The translations under genes and the position numbers were made by a program. Shown here piece after piece: positions 21,980 to 34,013 of a stretch of 64,000 nucleotides of DNA. This stretch comes from Fallopia convolvulus (Eukaryota; Streptophyta; Magnoliopsida; Caryophyllales; Polygonaceae). Numbering within the stretch: position 1 is the first letter of the stretch; each line of letters starts with the position of its first letter. Under the pieces are notes generated by a model. The model saw only the letters and a program-made list of their open reading frames with translations, was not told where the DNA came from and did no database searches. The DNA is taken from contig OZ024724.1 in assembly GCA_964016875.1 (NCBI GenBank), positions 30,341,786 through 30,405,785 of the forward strand. Direction: 5' to 3'.

Positions 21980-22470
21980 ACACTACGGGGGGCGTCCTAG
22001 GGCATCCTTACGGATGAGAGCTAGAAGCACTGGGTTATCAAGCAGGAGTCTGGTAGGGATGTTGTGGCCCAGCTTAGAAATTTTATCGGCCACAACACTG
22101 TCCCTACCCACATGACGGACTGAGACAGATTTAATTGTTGCAATGATATCAGAATGTCTGCTATTAATATTTCGATTTCCCATTGGCATCCTCTATTATT
22201 ATTGATGGCCTTAATGACAATGACATTATCGGCTTCAATTTCAATATTTTCTATACCTAATCTTCGTGCTTCCTCAATTCCTTCCTTAAGTGCAAGTGCT
22301 TCTGCTTTTAATACCTCACTAGATCATTGTTTCTTTACTCCTAAGCTAACCACTTCCGCTTTGTGATTTCTAATTACAAAACCTGATGTTGCTAGACTAG
22401 AATTGATTTTTAACCCATCAAAATTTAATTTCATGTGATTAATTGGCGGTTTAGTCCATGTCTCCTTTTT
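21980..22470 (-). pseudogene. LINE RNase H domain
   Basis: C-terminal RNase H of the L1-type LINE. The frame at 21983-22189 carries SVSVRHVGRDSVVADKISKL, the usual HVxRxxNxxADxLAK signature near the end of plant LINE ORF2. Upstream pieces to about 22450 keep traces of the N-terminal half (for example IKINSSLATSGFVIRNHKAE-like). The domain is followed within 30 bp by the A-run, so the 3' UTR is almost absent. Confidence 0.7.
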
Positions 22471-22632
22471 TCTTCTTTTCTTTATTTGTGTAATTTTTGT
22501 TTGTTGTTCTTGCTTTTCTTCATCTTCTATCCAATTTTTTGACTTATTCCATTGAGCGATTTGATTTTTTGTATATTTTTTTAGATTTAAAATGAAGTCA
22601 TTGGGGGTTTGTTGGAAAACTAACTTGTTTCT

Positions 22633-23340
22633 TTAATGCCAGATGCACCACCAGCAAATCGCTAGTTCTATGAATTCATTTTTGTCCATTACTCTTATTA
22701 ATTCGTTTAGGATCACTCTAGAAGGTTTATTTCTTACACCCCAATATTTGATAATCGCCTCTATTTTAATGTTGATTCTCTTCACTAGTTTCTTCGTGTG
22801 TGGACATTCTATTAGCAAGTGTCCTATGTCCTCATATGTACAGTTGCACATAAGACAACCTGGAGGGGTAGCAACCCCTTTCTCTTGTAATCTTGCTTTC
22901 GTAGGGAGCCCATTTTGTACAACTTTCCATAAAAAAAAAATTTAACTTTAGGATATATATCTAATTTCCATATCCAATTATTCAAAAGGGGTTTGTTGGT
23001 GCACTCCCGAAACCATTTCGATTGCAGACGCCTTCGAAAACCACCCATTTTTGCTAAGGGCCCAATATAGTCGATCTTGAATCCAATTATCTGGTATAGG
23101 GACTTCAATAATCTGATTTACTATATGAGTTGGAAGAATGTTTCTTAGAACATCTTGCCTCCATTTCCTATCATTGGTAATAAACTCTTCCACATGGGTT
23201 GAGTCATTCACAAACTCAGCAAATAGCGCAAATTTATCCAATGACTCCGACAAGAGCCATTTATCCTTCCAAAACCTTATAGTTCGTCCATCACCAACTT
23301 GCCAAATAAGTCCTTTAAAGAATTCTTCTATGATATTCAT
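22633..23340 (-). pseudogene. LINE zinc-binding RT-associated domain (zf-RVT)
   Basis: Open frames 22633-22851, 22824-23108 and 22978-23340 overlap in different phases and together give the plant zf-RVT region. Landmarks are LIWQVGDGRTIRFWKDKWL (23250-23310), WALSKNGWFS, NWIWKLDIYPKVKFFFYGKL and CNCTYEDIGHLLIECPHTKK with the Cys/His cluster. Two frameshifts separate the pieces. Confidence 0.8.
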
Positions 23341-23355
23341 TAGCTTTGACCATTG

Positions 23356-25067
23356 TCAGGATGTGTTTGTCTGTTTTTTATAAGACAGGATTGATGTGCC
23401 TTTAAGGTATTTCTCGTTCATTAATTTAACCCATATATTATCTGGTTCAGCTAGTAATTTCCAAAGCGGTTTCATTTGCATTGCTTGGTTTACATATTCA
23501 GACTTTCTAATTCCTAGTCCTCCATACGTTTTGGTTTTGCAAATTTTATCCCACCCAATCAGAGGTTTGTGATTGATATCTTTATTCCAAAAGAAGGTTT
23601 TGTTGATCTGGTCCAATTCCTTGTGAACACTAGTTAGAAGCATGAAACTTTGCATAATATAATTAGGTTTTGTAGCCAAATTGGCCCTTATAAGAACCGT
23701 TTACCCTTCTTGAGAAAGAGTGTTAGCTTTCCATTTAGCTAATTGTGTTTTTGTTTTCCTTACAGTGTCTTGAAAGGTAACTCGATTAACTCTTCCATAA
23801 ATGATTGGACATCCCAGGTATGATACCAAATCAATCATTCCTGAAATACCAAGGGTTTGTTTGATCATGTTCTTTTGTGAATTATCCACGTTTCGTGATG
23901 TTTGGAATGCTGACTTATGATAATTTACTCTTTGTCCTGACATTGCACCATATTCCTCAATAATATTTTTTGTTTTATGACAAGCCATTTGATTGGCTTT
24001 AGAGAAAATGATAATGTCGTCTGCAAAGGGGAGAAAGGGGATTTTAGTTCCTAAGCGAGTTAATGGGATTCCAATCGTATTTTTTTCTATATTGCTCGTC
24101 TCTTGAAGCTTTCTAGCCAGTATTTCGGTAGCTAGGATAAAAAGGAATGGTGACAGAGGGTCTCCTTGCCTCAATCCCTTTCAGGAAAGAATAGTTCGGT
24201 GGGACTATTATTAACTAGGACTGAAAACGAGACCGTTTGTACACATTCTTTGATCCAAACTATCATTTTACTATCAAGTCCGAATTTATTTAGTATTTGG
24301 AAACTGAAGTCCCAGTCTAATCTGTCATAGGCCTTTTCCATGTCTAATTTTATTGCCACGCACCCATCTTTTCTTTTCTTATTTTTAAAAGAATGGAAAA
24401 TTTTGTGAGCAATCAACACATTATCCTGAATCGATCTTTTGGCTACAAAGGCACCCTGAAAGGGATGAGTCAGTTTTGGAATCACCTTTCTAAGTCTTTC
24501 TGTAATTATCTTGGCAATCAATTTATAGATAGTTGTACATAAGCTGATTGATCGGTAATGGTTAGTGGTAATTGGGTTATCTCTTTTTGGTATCAGTGTT
24601 ATGAAGGTGTGGTTAATTTGTTTGAGGAGTTTGCCTGAATGAAAAAAACTCTTAACTGCTTTAATGACACTTGGTCCGACAATGTCCCAATATTTTTTAT
24701 AGAATCCCGTTGACATACCATAAGGACCAGGAGATTTTTCAGAGTTAATTTGCGTAAGAGCATTTCTTATTTCTTCATTTGTCATTAGTTTAGTCAGTTC
24801 CATGTTGTCTTCAACCGTTATTTCTTTCGTAGTTAACTTTGAATATCGCCTAAATGTTTCATAGTTAGTTTGTTCTTTTTTATATCTAGCTTTAAAATCC
24901 TTTCTTATTTCCTCTCTAATATTCTCTTCTCCTATAATTTGAGTTCCTTCTACCGATGTAATTTTCTTGATTATCTTCCTATTTCTTCTACCGCTTGCAA
25001 CTTTATGGAAATATCCTGCGTTAGAGTCCGTGAGTTTTATATGTTTGTCTTTGCTCATTGTCGCCAA
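23356..25067 (-). pseudogene. LINE reverse transcriptase
   Basis: RT of an L1-type ORF2. The 298-codon frame 24171-25067 carries the N-terminal half: NAGYFHKVASGRRNRK, the NSEKSPGPYGMSTGFYKKYW block, FITLIPKRDNPITTNHYRSI, and KLDMEKAYDRLDW with the first catalytic aspartate. The next frame (23701-24174) has MRQGDPLSPFLFILATEIL and the catalytic FADD (FLPFADDIIIFSKAN, about 24000-24045). Thumb sequence continues at 23356-23679 (DKICKTKTYGGLGIRK). The frames are offset at 24171-24174, so a frameshift splits RT between the two active-site motifs. Otherwise well preserved. Confidence 0.9.
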
Positions 25068-25458
25068 TATGTTTTATGAAAATTAAGTATGCTTTCTTTT
25101 TTGTTAATTAATCTTAGTTGTTTTTTGATGATGCTATCCTCAGGAGATAGACGAATTTTTTTGTTGTAATTCTATTAGTTCCTTTTCAAAAGTCTTTATT
25201 TATTCGAATTTGTTTCCAAACGTTCTTTTGTTCCATTGCTTCGCATGTGCTTTTAGTAATTGTGTTTTTTAACCAACTTAAACATGTTAGATCCATCAAC
25301 CGAAAGTCTCCAAGCTTGTCTAACTATATTTCTAAAATATTTTCTCTTCATCCACATGTTTTCAAATTTAAAAGGTTGTGCTTTATTAATTGCTCCATTG
25401 TTTAACTCAATCGCTATTTTACTATGATCTCATTAAGAGAACGCATAATTTTTTGTTG

Positions 25459-26115
25459 CTATGATAGGGAACATTGGAGGATTTGTGAGCAAAAAAGGGT
25501 TCGATCCAATTTCTCATAAGTATTGTCAACCTCTGTTTTATTTTTCCTCCAAGTAAACATACTTCCAATAACCGAAATGTCGAAGAGATTACACCTATCT
25601 TTGAAATTCTCTAGTCTTTCGAATCTTTTTGGGTCTGGTTGGGCACCACCTTTCTTTTCACTAGGGTCTAAGATTTCATTAAGATCTCCCATGATAATAG
25701 TCGGGAGATGAGTTTGATGTATAGTCTGAATTAGTTGGCTCCAATGTTATCCTTATCTTTTTCTTGGGGGAGCATATACAAAAAATATTGCTAGAGTGTA
25801 TTTTGTACAAGGTTCATTAATTTTAGAGCCACATAACGAGGTTCTTGGATGATTAGCTCGATTCGTTCATTGATAAATTGGTGTTCCTTCCATAGAGCAC
25901 AAATGCCCCCCGCCCTACCATTAGCCGGAGACCATACAATATTATTGAACCCTGCTCGTCTCCATACTTGGTCCAACGGAGTTTGGTCTGTTTTTATTTC
26001 TACTAAAGCCATTATTTGAATACCCTCTATTTTACAGAAAGAATCTATTTTCGGCTAGAACGACTTACATCCTATACCCCTACAATTCCAAAGGCTTACT
26101 TTCATAATAACTTAT
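25459..26115 (-). pseudogene. LINE apurinic-type endonuclease
   Basis: Endonuclease/exonuclease/phosphatase fold that nicks target DNA for LINE insertion. Recognisable: WNCRGIG near 26100 at the N-terminus, MALVEIKTDQTPLDQVW (26012 downward), NGRAGGICALWKE, and in the second piece MGDLNEILDPSEKKGG with GSMFTWRKNK (25459-25692). The final SDHxP part is degraded, around 25400-25440. A stop and a frameshift lie between 25692 and 25791. Confidence 0.82.
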
Positions 26116-26349
26116 TCTTTGAGAGGTTGGGATAATCAAAACACCCCAACCTGTTTCGATAATCACATAATATGATACCTTATCAACCTGTTTCTCGTAT
26201 TTCTTATCTTTCCTTACAAAAGTTAATCCTGTCCTACCAATAATATCTTTCCATTCATAATTTACATACAAAGATAACTTTCTTAATTTTATACCCAGTT
26301 GCTTCTCTTTTACACTTGTCTTATTCTCTAACACTCGAACCTATACTAA

Positions 26350-28115
26350 GTAATAATCCGGCTAGACAATATTAATAACAATAATGTAGCCAACATTTAA
26401 TTGCCCCACTAAGGGAGGCATAATCATCCTTGGATTGTATATTCCTACTAATATGCATCACACGGGTCTTATGTTTATTACTAATCCTTCTTAATGTTCA
26501 TATATTCAGGGAGGCATAATCCTTCTTAATGTTCACACTTAAGAACATACTCATATATTCAGGGAAGCAGCAGTGCACCAACTTCAATTTCTTTAAACCT
26601 AAGATCATTACCGAATCATCTTTGTACCCTATTCCCTTTTGATCCTGAATATTCCTATCTTTAACCCTGATTTTCTGCCTCTATGAACTTCTCTGACATA
26701 TAGTAATGGATTAAACAATTTCCTGTTTCATACGAACTATCACAAGAATTGAATTGATTCCATCAGGCCTATTTACATCATAATTTCTAGTAAAATTAAA
26801 CACACATGATCAACATGTAACAAGGTTTGGAACTCAAAAAGCTTCACATGCCTGCATTCATTTAATATAAGCTTGGTACTAGGTTCAGATATTCGTACTC
26901 TACCATATGCATAAAGAAGTTCCTGATATTTGGTTATACTTTTGCTTAGAATCAACATTAAGCTCATTCTATCCATACAAAACATATTTTCATTAGCTAT
27001 AGTTTTGTCTCTATGGTGCTCCTTACTACTAAGTCTCCTAACGGACAAAATTCAGCAAAGTAAAGCAAAGTACATAATATAGTAATGCTTCTTAATATAT
27101 AACAGAGTCAAAGCAAGGTAGATAGAGTTAAAGCAGTGGTAAACACCGAGATTATTCCACACAGATAATTTCCAAATAATAGAATGTAAATTCTTGGATC
27201 TTATGCCATAGACAATATCCTTAACTAAAGTATCCTGGAACAACGAGATTATGCACTCGAACAAAAACATCTCCTTTAATTTCAAGATGTTCTCCCTCTC
27301 GACAGAGAGTTTGGACCTTAAAGCATCCATGTTAATCAACTTCTTACTTATGGGAGTCTTAGGAGAGGATCGATCCAGGCTCCAAGTTTTTCAAAAAGGA
27401 TATTGACCCACATGATATGGTTTTCTCAACCTCAGTGGGGAAAGGGTTCAATGGTTTGTTGGTTCGAAGGGGCAAACCCCCATTTTTCACTAAGCATAAA
27501 GCTACCATGAAAAATTCTTCGTTTTTTTTCCATGTTTACAGATGAATTAAGATGGTCTTTAACAAAAGTAGTAGAACACTCAAATTTAAAGCAGTATAGA
27601 TACCATACCGTCACTAAGCCTTGTAACTCAGGGCGCTCCTTCTTAATCCATCCCCTTTGATGAACGGGGAAACACACACTCCAGCCCTCATAGCCATCAA
27701 CGCTCCCCACCATGAATAGGAGACATCGCCAAGGACGCCAATTTAGGGTTTTCCCCCTTTCGTCAGATTTGGATCTCCAAGGCAAAAGTTTGAACCATCT
27801 CGCCATGATTGAACTCCAATACGAGCTTAGGAGCACACCAATGGTTCCCAGCGAAGCTAATTTATCAGGAAATTGGCTCTAGATTCGTTTTTTAGGGTTT
27901 CAGTGTTCTTGATCGGGTTGATAGTTGGCCCCCAAATCATGATGTGGCTCGAGTAGAAACCACAATAAGATAAACACGATTTGTATCGTAGAGCGGATTT
28001 GAGGAGAAATTAACATAGGAGCTTGGCTGATTTGATGGAGATCAAAGAACAGTATCGAAGGAGGCGAAGTTGGTATTTTGGGGCAAAAAGAGAGAGTTTT
28101 TCGGGGAGTCGTTCT
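26350..28115 (-). pseudogene. LINE 5' region with degenerate ORF1
   Basis: Occupies the position of ORF1 and the 5' leader of the L1-type LINE. A 134-codon frame at 27432-27836 starts MLLSSYWSSIMARWFKLLPW and is followed by a stretch reading MVWVNILFEKLGAWIDPL-like, compatible with the gag-like ORF1 of plant LINEs, but I cannot identify the zinc knuckle. Around 26490-26570 a short direct repeat (ATCCTTCTTAATGTTCA) is seen. Function by position only. Confidence 0.45.
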
Positions 28116-28249
28116 ATTATTATATTCTATATTATATATGATAAGTTTTGACCTTCTTATCTTGTAAGATAATTTTTATAAGATAATTGTTTAATTTATT
28201 TTATTGAAGATAGTAATAGATCGAAAGATATAGACCATAAATGAGATCT

Positions 28250-29820
28250 CTAATGTCAATAACACAAAAGAGACTTTTGGACACATGGTCCAGAGTTTTT
28301 TCAAGAAAAAGCCCCTTCCCTCAATATCATGATTGGGTCAACTAGGCCAGATCATGAATGAATAGAACATGAAAAAAATATGTCATTAGCAATTCCCGTT
28401 CCAACTGAAATACTTGGAATATTTCTACCACTTATCCTAAAAAATATTTCATTTTAAATTAAGAAGAGTTATTATGCAAGGTATCAAGAGAGTAAGCAAG
28501 GTCGCGGACAAGCAGTGCTACTGATGCTCCCACTAACGAAAAGCCCAAAGAAAAAAGGGGAGCAAATAGAACTGCATCCCGAAGAGTATACCGCAGCTGA
28601 CTATTCTACGTCTTCTTCGAGAATTGATACATGACCTTATCACCCCAAACTCGACTTAATGATGGCCGCGCATGAGATCGCACTAAACCACTTTGATGTT
28701 GAGTCAGGGGATGCGAACATAGTGGCCCTAAAATACTTTATGCATTATCTTAACCAGAAAAGTGAAAAACTTCCAAGGATTGTGTGGACCCATAAATGAG
28801 ATTTCAAGTGATATTTCGTGGAAGTATTTGCGTGGCTTCTTTGGGTCAAAGAAATGATTCGCCGAAATAATGAGTCATCGTTTATATCAACACATCTGAG
28901 CTTGTCAAATGTTATGGAGTTCCTCTATTCAAGCCTTTTACTTCTTCTTCGTGTTGGATGTCTTGTTCAGGTACTTCTTTTCGTAGTTTCCCTCGACTCT
29001 AGTGAGTTATAGACAGAGTTTGAGAGGATCAAATCTTTGACGATTCCACTTCTTACTTTCTTATAACTATAGAACTAAGATCTTTATTATATATGTATAT
29101 ATTTATTTAAATGTCTATATATGTCAATTTATAATAACTAGAATAGAATGTTGTTAAAGCAACACTCTTGGGAACTATTCTCTTCTTGGCACACGATGTT
29201 GCTTTTTCCATTACGGACACTACTGGATGTGTCGTTTTGGCTTCTGCTAGCATCAAATTGTAGGCAGTTTTCTTCTAGTCCTCTATTCGTACATTAACAA
29301 GGGAAGTTGTCCTTCAAAAAGGCAAGTCCATAGACTTTCCTTCTTTCATAGTTGGGTCTGTAACAACGAATTCTCTTCCTCCAAGCAGTCAAGTGAGCAA
29401 TGTCTTTAGCTTCAGAAAGCTAGAGAAGAGGATAAAGAAAGTTCCAGAAAATAGTAAAGTCCAACTATTAACAAGCATGAAACTCCTATAATCGTCGATA
29501 TCACAAAGGGGCCGATTGACCGACAACTTCATATTCGTTTATGGAAAGAAAGAAGCCTACTTTTTGCTATCACTGGACAACCCCCTCCACCAAGATAAAA
29601 AAAGATATTCCACTTAAGATGGAGGGCTAGTCTCAAAGGAGTGCTCTTTTTTATTCCCTTTTGTCGAAGCAAGAGCACGAACCAATTAATAAGAAGAGCG
29701 CACGTTGTTGAACAAGCTCATTCTAGTGCGTGTGGATGATACGGAAACAACCAAATGCTTTTCAAGAAAATCATGAGGCAATGCCCCCAAATCATTTATC
29801 CCGATAGAACACAAATCTCA
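28250..29820. other. Probable mitochondrial-derived (NUMT) tract
   Basis: Composition here is more balanced than in the flanks, and the tract contains a clear start of mitochondrial nad1 (separate entry). The remainder, for example 28480-28700 and 29160-29480, looks like plant mitochondrial spacer DNA but I match it to no gene. It may be several pieces. No intact ORF; 28818-29012 has no domain. Confidence 0.35.
28381..28445 (+). pseudogene. nad1: 5' end of mitochondrial nad1 (NADH dehydrogenase subunit 1), nuclear copy
   Basis: The plus strand reads MSLAIPVPTEILGIFLPLIL, closely following the start of plant mitochondrial nad1 (MYIAVPAEILGIILPLLLG, first exon). nad1 encodes a membrane subunit of respiratory complex I. 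Similarity ends after about twenty codons with a run of AAAAAAT, well short of exon 1's end. Only a fragment, so non-functional. The short length lowers confidence. Confidence 0.55.
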
Positions 29821-30830
29821 TAAAAAATTTAGTCACAAAAAATAAACAACAAACAAAAGTGCAATGTTTTTTTTGTTAATGATAGCTAAACATGGAAGAT
29901 GAAATTCTAAGTGAAGAAGCACGAAAACTCAAGTCAAATAATATGAACTTATACATACAACATTGTGAACCTAAAGTTGAAATGTCTTGTTAGCATAAAG
30001 ATTCCCCATGGATGCTTCATTCACCTCAATTATCTACATAAACACATTAATTTGAATCAAAATTAACCACCTTAACTATGAACCAAAACCAAACAAATCT
30101 TCAATATAATGCTCATTAAAATAAAAAAATTTCATTATCAAAAACTTTTGGACTTCAACAAATGCTATGAACTATTTTTTGGACTTCAGCAAATGCTAAG
30201 AACTATTTTTCATTATCTTTGGAGATTATCAAAAACTTTGTATTTGAATCTTATGAAGGATTGACCTGCCACCCAACCAGATCCTTGTAAAGCCAAATTC
30301 ACCCGGTCGTTTCAATAAAAATGAAAAATAATTACTCCATTTGTTTCGAAAAGAGCAAAATTAAAAATAATTACTCCATTTGTTTCGAAAAGAGCAAATT
30401 TAAAAATTGTAGAGAAGAATTGAGGTGGGATCGTAAACGATGGTCTTTTCCTAAGGTGTGGTGGTGTGCGGTCGTAAGCAGGGAGGCAGAATTTCCACCG
30501 GAAGATGAGGGACGAGGGAGAGAGGGAGAGAGAAGAGAAAGAGACGTGTGAGAGAAATCTGAGAGAGGAAGGGTTTAGGGTGAAAGAGGGGGTATTTTCG
30601 GGTGAGGATAGATTTTGTTATAGAATTTACTTTTTATGTCTTTGTAAATGAATCATGTCCTTTTTTTCTCTCTTTGATCCACATTTGTTTTAATGATGGT
30701 TATCCCTCTGAATTACCCAATTTTTTTTATATATTTCTAACCATATCGTGACTCATATATTATAATGCTAATTCGAGTCATTCCTTTATTATTGTTTTTG
30801 CTAACCAATAAAAACCTCATAATCATTTTA
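29821..30830. other. Intergenic with short tandem duplications
   Basis: Two direct duplications are visible: about 31 bp at 30150-30180 and 30181-30210, and 36 bp at 30324-30359 and 30363-30398 (39-bp period). A 76-codon plus frame, 30321-30551, consists partly of the second duplication and has no domain. No gene supported. Confidence 0.5.
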
Positions 30831-31175
30831 TTCTTCAACCAGCGGCGGATAGTGGGGGGGGGGGGGGTCGGCCGCCCCCACCGACGGCCAGAGCAACGGG
30901 ATTATTTATAGGGCCGCCCTCAGGGCGGGGGAAAGGGAGGGGGGGGGAGATTGAAGGCTGGCGGCAAGGGCGGGGTGTAAGGGTGAGGCGGAATTAGTCT
31001 TGAAAAACGGAGAAATTGATACGAGTATGAGATGGCGTCGGTCGCCATGGGAGGCGGAGTTCCTCTGGAGAAGAAGATCGAATTAGAATTTCTTTTACCT
31101 ATTGGGCTGTTATTTTCTTTGGGCCTACTATAATGATTTAATTGATGTTGGGCTTTTTCAGTTAAATCACATATC

Positions 31176-31275
31176 GACAATTACATAAATAATCATCTAA
31201 TTTGGTTTTATTTAAAGTTTGCACATATAGACAATTACATAAATAATCATCTAATTTGGTTTTATTTAAAGTTTG
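31176..31275 (+). repeat. Tandem duplication, 54-bp period
   Basis: The 46 bases at 31176-31221 recur at 31230-31275 with no difference that I can see. It lies inside the hAT-type element. Confidence 0.85.
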
Positions 31276-31939
31276 TAAACTTTAAATTAACTATTTTTAA
31301 AAATTTTAATGTCCCTTTTTTGTTGCTAATTAACTAAATATTTGTTAAATTTATCAATGGTGATGCATTTCTGATGGTAGGATGTTTTAGAAAATCTATT
31401 GTTTTAATATATAGATTTAATAATTGTTATTTATAATATTTTAAAAAGATTAATTATTTTAAAATGTAAATTAATAGATTATTATTGATTAAATAAAATG
31501 GAAAATTATTTTTAAAAAGGTCAAATATTTATATTGATTCATACAGACTGCTAGACAAACGTAAATATTGTGAATATGAACGTTGGATTGACAATGAATC
31601 AAACAAGGTTGAAATTGATGAAGTTGATATTGTTGTCGATCTTAGCCATATAAGCCTATTGATATTTTAAAAACTAATATTAGAGCCAGTATATAAGCGG
31701 TCCAATTTTTCTACTCCCTAATCATACTCCCTCCTATACTCCTTTGTTTTAATTGGTTAGAAGATATTTTTATTATTTCATTACTATTTAAGTTTCTTTT
31801 TTAATGTAATTTGAAAAGTCATCACTCAATCACGTCATAGGGGAATGTATAGAAGCGAGTATATTTAGGGAGTAGAAGGTTTGATTTGATATATAAGAGC
31901 ATATGGGGCCAAATTTGACTTTTGTGGACATTATATATT

Positions 31940-33922
31940 TAATATATAAGGGGGAGGTTGTGGTAGAAAGCTAATTGTGGTAGAAAGTGAGTGTGAATTT
32001 GAGGCGTTGGATTAAAGTGAATTGATGGTGAGATTTGAGGATGCAAAATAGTAAAAATAGGGTGAATATTACTAGATTAGATGTCATTGCCTAACAAAAC
32101 TCACATCCCTTAAAAATAGCAAACAAACCATTTAAAAAAACACTAAAAAGGAAGAAATTAATATTAGCCAAATCAAATTACGTATAAATCTGAAATCTTA
32201 TATAAATATTGATTCTCTCTCCTATTTTTAAAATCAAAACAAATCAATTTTTTTATATTGATTCTATTCTATTTTTAAAACTAATTGCTATTGACGTAAT
32301 TTTGTCTCTATTCTCGTAATATTCCAGATGATCGAATACCAACATGATGAACAATGAATATACGTTCTCGTAGATTGTTGAATGAATACCAATGTAATGA
32401 ACAATGAATATGTACTTGTGTTACGATGAATATGATTAAGATAAATAGTTGTATAGTATCGACATAATTATTTTATCTTCATAATCGAATGCTGCCAAAT
32501 GAATACCAATGTAATACATAACGAATATCTATATTCGTTTTGTTGAATATGATCATTAGTAATTATATAATTTTATTATAATTTGGACAACCGTATCAAC
32601 TTCAATGAATATTACTATATAAAATTGTGAATATCAATTTACAGTATAATACATAAATAATTTGAATCGAAAAACTACATAAATATCACTATTTAATGAT
32701 AAGAATATCACCAACTAATACAATGAATATGGTCGCCTAGTTACATGAATATCACTAGCTAATGTAGTGAATATGACCACCAATTTTACTACCAGTGAAT
32801 ATGACCACCTAGTTACATGAATATCACTGGTTATTACAATGAATATGATCACCCAAGTTACACTTCTCTTTCGTCTCCAAGCAACGACTTTGGCTTCTGT
32901 TAATACTCCTTCTAAAAGCAAACGAAAATTGTTAATAATCGACAAACACAATAAAAAGAGAGATCAATCAATATCAATGGATCAACTTAAGGTTTCAATT
33001 ACATGAATATATCACAAGGAAGATAACTTAACAAAATGATGAATATTAAACCCTATGAAAAAAAACCCAAATAAGTGCGCACTAAATAATAAAATCAAGC
33101 AATTTGAGCAAAATAAAATAGAATTTCAGCCATTGAATTGAAAATTTTCAAATTCGGATAACGGTGAAAGAACCCCAAATATAATTCATGAAAGAAATAC
33201 AAACACAATATATTGAGAAAACAATTCAAATTAGAGCAACGAAGAAATCAAACACTAGTTTCAAAAATTCAATCCAAATTAACAAGGTAATTTGTTATTA
33301 CTCACAAACTGGTACTAGAGTACGCAATTTGAATTTTTGAAACTAGAGAGATCAATCATATTGATTCAGTCCAATACTTTTTTGAGATAAATCATCCGCT
33401 TGATAGTATATTCATACTACTCACAAACTAATAAATAATTCAAAAGAACAACTGAACAAACATTACCAATAATTAATTTTACCGGATCCACGCAGCCGCA
33501 TGCACTGATTTAGTTTGGAAAAATCGACTAATCCTCAGAGTCGATGAAGCCGAAAAAGAATAAAATTGGAGAGGGTAAAATCTTCGTGGCATTTCCTGTC
33601 AAACGCTCGACACGGTGAAGACGACATCGGACAAATTGTTATCGGAATCATCAGATCTGGGAGTTTTGGAAGGAGAGCGTAAAATCTAAATTAATTATGG
33701 AGAGATCATTAAATAAATATGGGAGTTAATTATGGAAATAATAGATTTCATATCCCACAAATCTAGATTTTGGGGATAATCAAGTGCAACACAAATTGAG
33801 TGAAATTATGCACCTATTTTAATTAAATTCGAAGCGTTAAAATCTTACAATCTAATGGCGTATAATCACCCTCACTTTCCACCTTAAAAGCCTTTCTACC
33901 AGAACTTAATACTAATATATAA
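31940..33922. mobile_element. Nested inverted-repeat (Mutator-like) element with GAATAT-rich interior
   Basis: The left arm (about 31955-32020) and the reverse complement of the right arm (about 33835-33905) align over some 60 bases, sharing TGGTAGAAAG, GGAAAGTGAG-like and GGTGATT/GTGAATT words. TAATATATAA lies outside both ends (31940-31949 and 33913-33922), compatible with a 9-10 bp Mutator-type TSD, though it is AT-rich and could be chance. The interior has many GAATAT words (about 32340-33070). No transposase. It sits inside the hAT-type element. Confidence 0.5.
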
Positions 33923-34013
33923 TATATATATATATATATTCAAATTTCGATAAATTTAGATGTCCGAGGTCCGCCCCCCTCCGGACAATCCGGGCTCCGC
34001 CACTGTCTTCAAC

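Larger units (their letters stand above)
21937..28128 (-). mobile_element. Near full-length L1-type LINE with 13-bp target-site duplication
   Basis: On the minus strand this element reads 5' leader and ORF1-like region (28115 to about 26350), endonuclease, reverse transcriptase, zinc-finger/RNase H, then a short A-run at 21950-21957. The 13 bases ATTATTATATTCT occur at 21937-21949 next to the A-run and at 28116-28128 beyond the 5' end. They bracket a unit of about 6.17 kb, the expected size of a complete plant L1. Target-primed reverse transcription produces exactly this arrangement. Several stops and frameshifts interrupt the ORFs. Confidence 0.85.
30832..34013. mobile_element. hAT-type element with perfect 8-bp target-site duplication
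   Basis: The left end starts CAGCGGCGGATAG (30840) and the right end, read inward on the other strand, is CAGTGGCGGAGCC (to 34005): imperfect terminal inverted repeats. TCTTCAAC lies immediately outside both ends (30832-30839 and 34006-34013), a perfect 8-bp TSD as made by hAT transposases. Near the left tip is a run of 13 G and GC-rich inverted words. No transposase reading frame survives in the 3.17 kb, and most of the right half is a second inverted-repeat element. Confidence 0.75.
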
